A stretch of DNA of 13,673 nt from Acidobacteriota bacterium (GTDB taxonomy: Bacteria; Acidobacteriota; Terriglobia; Terriglobales; Acidobacteriaceae): NCBI GenBank assembly GCA_028873155.1, contig JAGWML010000054.1, positions 1-13,673 of the forward strand, in the 5' to 3' direction. Positions 6,930 through 12,817 of this stretch are shown here, one piece after another. The notes beneath the pieces are model-generated. The model had not been told where the DNA came from. It saw only the letters and a list, made by a program, of their open reading frames with translations, and made no database searches. Positions within the stretch are counted from its first letter, which is position 1. The number at the start of each line of letters is the position of its first letter. The translations under genes were made by a program, and so were the position numbers.

Positions 6930-8738
6930 TTACTTGGCCTTCTTTGTTGCTTTCCGAACAGGCGCCTTCTCATCCATCAGAGTCATGGCATCGGCAGCGT
7001 TGAACGGGTAGAGCCGGACCGACTGTTGGCCGGTTGTGCTGAGGGTAACGTCCACGCGACGATTCTGCGCCAGGACGATCTTGCTGAGGTTGTGCATGTA
7101 CCGGGTCTTCAGAGCGTCGGAGAGATCCGGATTCTGGTCGACCAACGCCTTGACATCGTCCGCGGAGAGTTGCCGCTCCTCGCCTACGCCGGTGGTTTCG
7201 ATGTTCGAAGCGGGAATACCCTGATCCACGAGGAACTGCTTGGCGGCGGTCACGCGGCGATCCGAGAGCGCCATGTTGTAGGCAGCCGAGCCACGCGGGT
7301 CAGTGTGACCGGTGAGGATGAGGTGCGCATCCGGCTTGAACTGGAGATAGGACTTGAAGTCGGAAGCGAGAGACGCAAGCGTGGCCTTCTGGCTGTCGAG
7401 CAGACCGCCCTCGGGATTGACCTTGGAAGGCTTATCCGTCGGGAAGAAGATGCTGTGCAGCGCGAGGCGCGACTCGAGGCGAACTTGCTCCGGCGAGGGG
7501 CCCGGCGGAGGAGGCGGCGCAAGAACGGTTGCCTCCGTATTGGCCGAGGCGGTCTGGCCCTTGTCATCCGCGACATTGCAGGTGATGGCGACGGGGCCTG
7601 TGGGCGCGCCGGTCGAATTAAAGGTGGCGCTGTTGCCGGTGCCGTTGATGGTGCCCGCAGCAGCGGAGTAGGTGTAGGTGAGCGGCCGGTTCTGCGGGCT
7701 GACACCGGTTGCAGTGATGGTGGCGGCTTCTCCTGGCTTAACCGAGCTGGGATTGGTCACGCAGCTCACGGTGGGCGGATCAAACTGCTTGACGGTGAAG
7801 GTGGTGGAGCCTTCGGCGTTCTGCCACGGCTTCAGGCCTTCCTTGCCGGTCTTGCCCTGCTTGGCGCCGCACTTGACGGTGTAGGTGCCGGGAGCCAGCG
7901 AGGTGGTATCCACCTTGGCGGTGCTGCCGGAGCCGGTCACGCCGTTGCCGCTCCACGCGTACACGGTGTTGAGCTTGGGATCGAGACCGCCGGCATTGCC
8001 GGTGAGGGCGACAGGATCACCCGGATAGACGGTCGAAGGGCTCGCAGAGCAAGCCATGGTAATCGGCGTGGGAGGCGCGATGCTGCCGATGTGATAGACA
8101 AAGCCGGTGCTGAGGCGGGCGGCATTGATATTGGCGCGGCCGCCATTGACGCCGGGGCCCCAGTTTTCATGGATGTACTGGTAATCCGCCTGGAAGACAC
8201 GGATGGCGAGATGATGATTGAAGAGGGGCGTGTTGTAGTCAGCTCCACCGCCTGCGGTGAGCGCGGGGCCCCACTTATCCTTCTGAAGGCTCGGTCCGTC
8301 GGCGTACTCTGCGCCAGCCAGGCCGTGGAGGAAGGGGATGAAATCGCCGCTGGGAAAACGGAAGATGACGCCGCCGGAGCCACCACTGAAATTGGAGTTG
8401 GAGTAAGTGCTGCCGCTTCCGGGCCCTTCATTGACGATGTGCTCATCGCCGATGGCTTCAACGCCGACATACTTGTTGAAGTAACGGGCCACGCTGAGGA
8501 TCGAACCCCAGTCGACGCTCCGATAGACGAAGGGAAGTGTTGTGCCGTTGCTCGTAAGCGTGTTCACGGTCGCCTTTGGGGCGAGGTAGCTGTAGCCAGC
8601 GAAGATGTCCCACTTCGAGAGGGTGTCACTTTGACCGGACGCCTGCGATGAGCTCTGCGCCGATGCGGCTACTGACAGCAAGGCCACACAGGCAAGAGCT
8701 GCCAGCCGGAAGGCTGATTTCAACGTTCGCGAATCCAT
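6930..8738 (-). CDS. OmpA family protein: beta-barrel, two Ig-like modules, peptidoglycan-binding domain
   Basis: A 602-residue outer-membrane protein. A signal peptide (1-28, cleavage near AASA-QS) is followed by a porin-like beta-barrel (about 42-220), with alternating aromatic strands such as WDIFAGYSYLAP (43-54) and LAIRVFQADYQYIHENWG (177-194). Two Ig-like modules (about 226-317 and 319-406) match those of the downstream lipoprotein, sharing SWSGNGVTG-type, KQGKxGKEGLKPxQ, SPQNRPLTY and ATFNSTGAPTG segments. After a Pro-rich linker (408-414) comes an OmpA C-terminal domain (about 425-567) with an intact GHTDPRG motif (477-483; Asp480) and NMALSDRRV (488-496), residues that hold meso-diaminopimelate in peptidoglycan in characterised members. 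A basic tail (RKATKKAK) ends it. ATG 8738 has GGAGGAG 6 nt upstream; the in-frame TTG at 8822 would precede the signal peptide. It likely bridges the outer membrane and cell wall. The Ig modules between barrel and anchor should lengthen the periplasmic span. Confidence 0.9.
   Translation of the reverse strand: MDSRTLKSAFRLAALACVALLSVAASAQSSSQASGQSDTLSKWDIFAGYSYLAPKATVNTLTSNGTTLPFVYRSVDWGSILSVARYFNKYVGVEAIGDEHIVNEGPGSGSTYSNSNFSGGSGGVIFRFPSGDFIPFLHGLAGAEYADGPSLQKDKWGPALTAGGGADYNTPLFNHHLAIRVFQADYQYIHENWGPGVNGGRANINAARLSTGFVYHIGSIAPPTPITMACSASPSTVYPGDPVALTGNAGGLDPKLNTVYAWSGNGVTGSGSTAKVDTTSLAPGTYTVKCGAKQGKTGKEGLKPWQNAEGSTTFTVKQFDPPTVSCVTNPSSVKPGEAATITATGVSPQNRPLTYTYSAAAGTINGTGNSATFNSTGAPTGPVAITCNVADDKGQTASANTEATVLAPPPPPGPSPEQVRLESRLALHSIFFPTDKPSKVNPEGGLLDSQKATLASLASDFKSYLQFKPDAHLILTGHTDPRGSAAYNMALSDRRVTAAKQFLVDQGIPASNIETTGVGEERQLSADDVKALVDQNPDLSDALKTRYMHNLSKIVLAQNRRVDVTLSTTGQQSVRLYPFNAADAMTLMDEKAPVRKATKKAK
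7521..8063 (-). repeat. Ig-like module pair, OmpA copy
   Basis: This segment encodes residues 226-406 of the OmpA protein, the second copy of the module pair at 6192-6740, in the same orientation. The flanking domains differ (beta-barrel here, lipid anchor there), so the modules were duplicated with, or recombined between, different N-terminal parts. Confidence 0.8.
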
Positions 8739-8744
8739 TCGGTT

Positions 8745-8751
8745 CTCCTCC
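8745..8751 (-). promoter_or_regulatory. Shine-Dalgarno deciding the OmpA start
   Basis: GGAGGAG on the minus strand stands 6 nt before ATG 8738, giving a near-ideal site and ruling against the longer TTG-initiated frame. Confidence 0.8.
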
Positions 8752-8777
8752 AAAATCTGATTCAAGTTTGTCCGCCG

Positions 8778-8800
8778 AACCGCGATCACAATGCGCGGTT
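8778..8800. promoter_or_regulatory. Inverted repeat in the OmpA leader, possible operator or hairpin
   Basis: A perfect 7-bp inverted repeat, AACCGCG (8778-8784) and CGCGGTT (8794-8800), with a 9-bp spacer, lies 40-62 bp upstream of the OmpA start. It could be a regulator site or a leader hairpin. I could not place a convincing -10/-35 pair next to it. The rest of 8801-8986 shows no gene. Confidence 0.35.
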
Positions 8801-8966
8801 TCTGGCTTTCTGAAGTGTTCAAGCCCGCATCGCAGCAGCCTGTTGAGAAGCTGCGGGGGGCATCCTCAACTTACCACACACTTACTTACAAGGAATCGGC
8901 CATTTCAGGCTGTGTTGCTTAGTTGATACATGCCCGAAGTTACCCCTGATCCCGGTCAGAGCGCAT

Positions 8967-8980
8967 CCGCCAGCCGGCGG
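8967..8980 (-). terminator. Weak GC hairpin after nuoB
   Basis: Read on the minus strand, CCGCC-GGCT-GGCGG lies 6 nt past the nuoB stop codon. The stem is only 5 bp, all G-C, and no U-run follows, so it is at best a weak or factor-assisted stop. Confidence 0.3.
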
Positions 8981-8986
8981 CAGGCA

Positions 8987-9598
8987 CTAGACCACGTTCA
9001 AAGTCTTCAACAAACTACGCGGCTCGCGCTGAATCTTCTCCTGTAGAAGCGTGATCGCGTACAAAAGTTGCTCGGGGCGGGGTGGACATCCTGGAACATA
9101 GACGTCAACAGGAATCACCTGATTTACCCCCTGCACAACTGCATAGTTGTTGAACACGCCGCCGGATGTGGCGCAGGCGCCCATGGAGATGACCCACTTG
9201 GGCTCTGGCATCTGATCATAGAGGCGACGAATAACGGGCGCCATCTTCTGGGAGACGCGGCCGGCGATGATCATGAGGTCAGCCTGTCGCGGAGACGGGC
9301 GAAAGACCTCTGCGCCGAAGCGCGCGACGTCATACCGCGATGCGCCCATGGACATCATTTCAATGGCACAGCAGGCCAGCCCGAAGGTGACGGGCCAGAT
9401 TGAACTCTTGCGAACCCAGTTAATCGCGTAATCGAGAGAGGCGAGAAAGACGCCTTCGGTCTGATCGAACCCGTAATTGACTTCCTGAAGCTTAGCGCGG
9501 TTTTGCGTGCTGCTTTCCAGAGCTCCGAAGAGATAGCGGTCGCGCTCCTGTATCGCCGTCATGCCTTCATCATACGCCGGGAGGGCGGCATGTGGCAT
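8987..9598 (-). CDS. nuoB: NADH-quinone oxidoreductase subunit B (NuoB), stand-alone
   Basis: A subunit of respiratory complex I that carries the N2 iron-sulfur cluster, the last electron carrier before quinone, on the cytoplasmic face. From ATG 9598 the protein is 203 residues. The four N2 ligands are present: the adjacent cysteines in GLACCAIEMM (Cys76, Cys77), GACATSGG (Cys142) and VPGCPPRPE (Cys171). The RFGAEVFRPSPRQADLMIIAG and YNNYAVVQGV-like segments (here FNNYAVVQGV) are typical of the family. The N-terminus is about 50 residues longer than the conserved core. The start is uncertain: TTG 9604, ATG 9598 and ATG 9562 are all in frame and none has a good Shine-Dalgarno. No other nuo gene lies beside it: the neighbours are an OmpA gene downstream and divergent amtB upstream. 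It may be a second copy or part of a dispersed complex I set. Confidence 0.93.
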   Translation of the reverse strand: MPHAALPAYDEGMTAIQERDRYLFGALESSTQNRAKLQEVNYGFDQTEGVFLASLDYAINWVRKSSIWPVTFGLACCAIEMMSMGASRYDVARFGAEVFRPSPRQADLMIIAGRVSQKMAPVIRRLYDQMPEPKWVISMGACATSGGVFNNYAVVQGVNQVIPVDVYVPGCPPRPEQLLYAITLLQEKIQREPRSLLKTLNVV

Positions 9599-9896
9599 CG
9601 ACAAGTGCCATGAGGCGGCACAGTTACGCTATTTTTTCGCCGCCCTGCCGGCCGGGAAACCAGGGAAACTCCGAGTGACCGAATTTTTTTCATCGGTCCT
9701 GAGCGCCATCATTTATTCTGCAAGGTTCATCTGGACAAGTCGTTTTTCACCATGTGAAGCTCGACGGAAGGGGTGTATCCGGCCCCGAACCCACGCTCAT
9801 GCGGCAATCAGTTCTGCGCGGTGAACGCCGTTCCAAGAAGGAAATCTTCCCGCGTCCATCTCTCTGGCCGCGCGGCTTTGTGGAGTAGCAGTTTCT
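9599..9896. promoter_or_regulatory. Divergent nuoB-amtB intergenic region
   Basis: About 300 bp without a gene, expected to hold promoters for nuoB (leftward) and amtB (rightward). Visible elements are a 6-bp inverted repeat GACCGA/TCGGTC around an AT-rich 10-bp spacer (9677-9698), a GGGAAAC direct repeat with a 9-bp period (9654-9669), and GGCGGC/GCCGCC arms (9614-9644). GGAG 11 nt before ATG 9897 serves amtB. I found no convincing sigma-70 or sigma-54 promoter. Confidence 0.4.
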
Positions 9897-11303
9897 ATGT
9901 CTGGCAGTAGACTCAGGTTTCTCTTTTCTCTCCTTTTCCTTGGTCTTCCATCCCTCACCTTCGCGCAGGTTTCTCCAGCGGCAGCGGCCGGTCAGGCTCC
10001 GGCCACGCAGGCGCAGATTGCTGCGCTGCAGCAGTCGGTCCAGAACGCGCAGATGTCTGCCGATAACGCATGGATGCTGGTTTCGGCGGCGCTGGTGCTG
10101 CTGATGACGGGTCCGGGGCTGGCGCTGTTTTATGGCGGCCTGGTGCGGAAGAAGAACATCCTTGGCACGATGATGCAGAGCTTCGCGATGATGGGCATGG
10201 TGACGATTCTGTGGGCGATTGTGGGCTATTCGCTCGCCTTCGGACACGGCAACGCATTCATCGGCGGATTTGAGCATGCGTTTCTGCGCGGGGTGGGGCT
10301 GACGCCGAACACCGACTACGCGCCGACGATTCCCGAGCAGACCTACATGGTCTACCAGCTGATGTTTGCGATCATCACGCCGGCGCTGATTACGGGCGCA
10401 TTTGCCGAGCGCATGAAGTTCAGCGCGATGGCGGTGTTTCTGTCGCTGTGGTCACTGCTGGTCTACAGCCCGATGGCGCACATGGTGTGGGGCGTGGGCG
10501 GACTGCTGAACGCGAGCGGCGGGCGTATTCCGTCACTGGATTTTGCGGGCGGCACGGTGGTGCACATCACCTCGGGCGTGTCGGCGCTGGTGACGGCACT
10601 CTACCTGGGCAAGCGCCTGGGCTACCCGCACACGGCGATGCCGCCGCACTCGATGGTGCTGAGCTTTATTGGCGCCTGTCTCTTATGGGTGGGCTGGTTC
10701 GGATTCAATGCGGGGAGCGCGCTGAACTCCGGCCCGCTGGCGACGAGCGCGTTTATCAACACGCACTTTGCGGCAGCGGCGGCGGCGCTGGGCTGGACGA
10801 TCTTTGAGTGGCAACACAACGGCAAGCCGACGGCGCTGGGCGCGATCTCGGGCTCGGTAGCGGGGCTGGTGGCGATTACGCCAGCATCGGGCTTTGTGCA
10901 GCCGTTTGCGGCACTGTTGATTGGATTGGCCGCGGGACTGTTCTGCTCACTGATGGTCTTCAAGGTGAAGTCCGTGTTTGGCTACGACGACTCGCTGGAC
11001 GCCTTTGGCGTGCACGGAGCGGGCGGCACGCTGGGCGCACTGCTGACGGGGCTGTTTGCGACGAAGGCGATTAACGCCGCCTTTGGCAAGGACGTGGCCA
11101 CGGGCGCCATCGATGGCCACTGGGGGCAGATTCTGAACCAGGCCGCGGGTGCGGGCATCGCCTGGGGCATCTCGATCGTGGGCACGCTGGTGCTGCTGTT
11201 TGCGGTGGACAAGGTGATTGGGCTGCGGGTTTCGCATGAGGACGAGATGGCCGGCCTGGATCTGTCGCAGCACGGCGAAGAGGGCTACGACCTCAACGGC
11301 TGA
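9897..11303 (+). CDS. amtB: Ammonium transporter Amt
   Basis: A 468-residue inner-membrane ammonium channel of the Amt/MEP/Rh family, which forms trimers. Residues 1-23 are a signal peptide (FLFSLLFLGLPSLTFA), then an Ala/Gln-rich periplasmic stretch (24-55) precedes the first helix at ADNAWMLVSAALVLLMTGPG. About eleven helices follow. The twin pore histidines are His223 in DFAGGTVVHITSG and His373 in DAFGVHGAGGT. Asp215, equivalent to the ammonium-site aspartate, and the TGAFAERMKF and WFGFNAGSAL segments are also conserved. The cytoplasmic C-terminal tail RVSHEDEMAGLDLSQHGEEGYD (about 444-464) has the usual form that couples to PII. ATG 9897 has GGAG 11 nt upstream and begins the signal peptide. 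glnK follows after 82 bp; the order amtB then glnK is the reverse of the E. coli operon. Nitrogen control is expected from this pairing, but no sigma-54 site was found. Confidence 0.97.
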   Translation: MSGSRLRFLFSLLFLGLPSLTFAQVSPAAAAGQAPATQAQIAALQQSVQNAQMSADNAWMLVSAALVLLMTGPGLALFYGGLVRKKNILGTMMQSFAMMGMVTILWAIVGYSLAFGHGNAFIGGFEHAFLRGVGLTPNTDYAPTIPEQTYMVYQLMFAIITPALITGAFAERMKFSAMAVFLSLWSLLVYSPMAHMVWGVGGLLNASGGRIPSLDFAGGTVVHITSGVSALVTALYLGKRLGYPHTAMPPHSMVLSFIGACLLWVGWFGFNAGSALNSGPLATSAFINTHFAAAAAALGWTIFEWQHNGKPTALGAISGSVAGLVAITPASGFVQPFAALLIGLAAGLFCSLMVFKVKSVFGYDDSLDAFGVHGAGGTLGALLTGLFATKAINAAFGKDVATGAIDGHWGQILNQAAGAGIAWGISIVGTLVLLFAVDKVIGLRVSHEDEMAGLDLSQHGEEGYDLNG

Positions 11304-11325
11304 CGTGCTCTAATATGAAAACCTG

Positions 11326-11356
11326 AGGCCGGGAGGCGCAGGAAGCTGCCCGGCCT
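11326..11356 (+). other. Intercistronic hairpin between amtB and glnK
   Basis: AGGCCGGG (11326-11333) pairs with CCCGGCCT (11349-11356). Inside, CAG and CTG can form a further short stem around GAAG, leaving a 5-nt bulge. It begins 22 nt after the amtB stop codon. No U-run follows, so read-through into glnK is likely. It may set the ratio of the two messages by processing or stability. Confidence 0.5.
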
Positions 11357-11385
11357 GTTACGCTGTCAAACGAGGCAATTTTTGC

Positions 11386-11724
11386 ATGCTCAAGATCGAA
11401 GCGATTCTTCAGCCTTCTAAACTCGACGCAGTGAAAGACGCGCTGCTGGAAGCCGGTATCGAAGGAATGACCATTCTGGAAGCGCGCGGCCATGGCCGCC
11501 AGAAGGGGCACACGGAGTTTTACCGCGGACGCGAGTACACGGTGGATCTTCTGCCCAAGGTCAAGATCGAGATGGTGATTCACGATGAATTGAAAGAGAA
11601 GGCCATCCAGGCGATCACCAGCGCGGCGCGCACGGGGCGCATCGGCGACGGCAAGATCTTCATCAGCAAGATTGATGAAGCAATCCGCATCCGCAATGAC
11701 GAGCGGGGCGAGACAGCGCTGTAA
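11386..11724 (+). CDS. glnK: PII nitrogen regulatory protein (GlnK/GlnB)
   Basis: A 112-residue PII signalling protein, the normal family length. PII trimers sense ATP/ADP and 2-oxoglutarate, and proteins of this type linked to amtB plug the ammonium channel when nitrogen is plentiful. The T-loop (about 37-55) contains EFYRGREYTVDLLPK, including Tyr51, the residue uridylylated in proteobacterial PII proteins, and Tyr46. The nucleotide-binding TGRIGDGKIF motif lies at 83-92, with Lys90. The ending RIRNDERGETAL is the usual PII C-terminus. ATG 11386 has GAGG 10 nt upstream. The gene is 82 bp downstream of amtB on the same strand and probably co-transcribed. GlnK is preferred over GlnB only because of this linkage; the sequence alone does not separate them. 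No GlnD uridylyltransferase gene is in the window, so modification of Tyr51 is inferred. Confidence 0.95.
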   Translation: MLKIEAILQPSKLDAVKDALLEAGIEGMTILEARGHGRQKGHTEFYRGREYTVDLLPKVKIEMVIHDELKEKAIQAITSAARTGRIGDGKIFISKIDEAIRIRNDERGETAL

Positions 11725-11747
11725 ACCAGACAGAAACCGGACACGAC

Positions 11748-11788
11748 AAAGCCTGTAGCGGTGCGATGAGCGCCGCTGCAGGCTTTTT
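11748..11788 (+). terminator. Intrinsic terminator between glnK and galU
   Basis: AAGCCTG-T-AGCGG (11749-11761) pairs with CCGCT-G-CAGGCTT (11773-11785), with one T-G opposition and an 11-nt loop, followed by a T-run (TTTTTAT). It lies 24 nt after the glnK stop codon. Read on the minus strand it also follows the galU stop, but only TTTG comes after the stem, so it should work best for glnK and more weakly for galU. Confidence 0.85.
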
Positions 11789-11802
11789 ATTGCAGACCGT
11801 AC

Positions 11803-12678
11803 TTACAGCGCGAGGCTTTTGAGGTAGTCGCGGAAGCGGGGGCCGAGGTCGGAGCGCTTGAGCGCGAACTCGACGGTGGCCTGGAGCATACCAAACTTGT
11901 CGCCTGCGTCGAAGCGCTTGCCTTCGAAGGTGTAGCCGAAGACCTTCTCTTCTTTGAGGAGGGCCTTGATGCCGTCGGTGAGCTGAATTTCGCCACCGGC
12001 GCCGGGCTCTGTCTGCTCGAGCAACTCAAAGACGCGCGGAGTGAGGACATAGCGGCCGATGATGGCCTGCTTGGAAGGCGCATCTTCAAAGCGCGGCTTC
12101 TCGACCATGCCGGTGCAGTTATAGATGCGGGGATTGGCAGGGTCGGGCGAGCCGGCGAGCACGCCATAGGCGGAAATGCCGGGGCCTTCGACGGTCTGCG
12201 TTGCGAGGACTGAGCCGCCGCGCTCGTCGAAGACGTCCATCATCTGCTTGAGGCAGGGCACCTCGGCGTCGATCACGTCATCGGGAAGGATGACGGCGAA
12301 GGGCTCATTGCCGACGAGCTCCTTGGCGCAGAGGACGGCGTGGCCAAGGCCGAGGGGCTCCTTCTGGCGGACATAGCTGACGCGGGCCAGGGTGGCGACA
12401 CCGCGCGAGACGGCGAGCAGTTCGCTCTTGCCGCGCTTTTCGAGGGTCGCGTCCAGCTCAAAGCTGTGGTCGAAGTGATCTTCCATGGCTCCCTTGCCGC
12501 GGCCTGTGATGATGATGATGTGCTCGATACCGGAGGCGATGGCTTCCTCCACGCCGTACTGGATGATGGGCTTGTCGACGAGCGCCAGCATTTCCTTGGG
12601 AATGACCTTGGTGGCGGGCAGGAAACGCGTGCCCAGACCGCCTGCTGGAAAAACTGCCTTGCGAACCCGATTGCTCAT
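11803..12678 (-). CDS. galU: UTP-glucose-1-phosphate uridylyltransferase (GalU)
   Basis: A 291-residue cytoplasmic enzyme making UDP-glucose from UTP and glucose 1-phosphate, the donor for surface polysaccharides, glycolipids and trehalose. The nucleotide-binding loop is FPAGGLGTRFLPATKVIPKE (10-29), with Lys28 in the substrate-contacting IPKEM. Other family marks are QKEPLGLGHAV (105-115), LPDDV (131-135) with the metal-binding aspartate, GMVEKP (190-195), GRYVL (208-212), GEIQLTDGI (229-237) and KRFDAGDKFG (254-263). Length is standard. ATG 12678 was chosen because GGGAGG lies 4 nt upstream and MSNRVRKAVFPAGG is the normal GalU start; an ATG at 12723 in frame would add a 15-residue Cys/Pro-rich extension overlapping leader repeats. 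It lies 139 bp downstream of mfd on the same strand and ends facing glnK across the terminator. Confidence 0.96.
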   Translation of the reverse strand: MSNRVRKAVFPAGGLGTRFLPATKVIPKEMLALVDKPIIQYGVEEAIASGIEHIIIITGRGKGAMEDHFDHSFELDATLEKRGKSELLAVSRGVATLARVSYVRQKEPLGLGHAVLCAKELVGNEPFAVILPDDVIDAEVPCLKQMMDVFDERGGSVLATQTVEGPGISAYGVLAGSPDPANPRIYNCTGMVEKPRFEDAPSKQAIIGRYVLTPRVFELLEQTEPGAGGEIQLTDGIKALLKEEKVFGYTFEGKRFDAGDKFGMLQATVEFALKRSDLGPRFRDYLKSLAL

Positions 12679-12682
12679 CGAA

Positions 12683-12688
12683 CCTCCC
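12683..12688 (-). promoter_or_regulatory. Shine-Dalgarno deciding the galU start
   Basis: GGGAGG on the minus strand, 4 nt before ATG 12678. The spacing is slightly short but there is no comparable site before the longer in-frame ATG 12723. Confidence 0.7.
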
Positions 12689-12692
12689 GGAT

Positions 12693-12724
12693 GACATGCC
12701 GATACAGGACATGCCGAGGGCATG
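12693..12724. promoter_or_regulatory. Direct and inverted repeats in the galU leader
   Basis: GACATGCCGA occurs twice (12693-12702 and 12708-12717) with a 15-bp period. The second copy also forms a perfect inverted repeat, CATGCC-GAG-GGCATG (12710-12724). The cluster lies 15-46 bp upstream of the galU start, inside the probable leader or promoter, and could be a regulator site or a small leader hairpin. Confidence 0.4.
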
Positions 12725-12817
12725 GCCTACCGCACAATCTTATCTGCTGCATGCGCGTGCTGGGCGAACGCATGAAAAATTCTGCGGCCCGATGCGGAGA
12801 CTGAGAGGGCGGAGTTC

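Noticed and set aside
6921..8651. A 576-codon open frame on the plus strand, opposite the OmpA gene
   Set aside because: It is antisense to a protein with a clear signal peptide, barrel, Ig and OmpA domains. Its composition (Gly, Arg, Ala, Val-rich, no motifs) is what GC-rich codon use produces on the opposite strand.
8870..8889. Repeated CTTAC units upstream of the OmpA gene, considered as iterons
   Set aside because: Three 5-bp units at irregular periods (11 and 4 bp) are within chance for this AT-richer patch.
9612..9628. Possible sigma-54 (-24/-12) promoter before amtB, from GGCACAGTTACGC
   Set aside because: The spacing between the GG and GC elements is 9 rather than 10 bases, and the -12 element lacks the TT. 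The match is not good enough.
12679..12723. Longer GalU starting at ATG 12723
   Set aside because: It has no Shine-Dalgarno, adds a Cys/Pro-rich stretch unlike GalU N-termini, and overlaps the leader repeats. ATG 12678 has GGGAGG just upstream.
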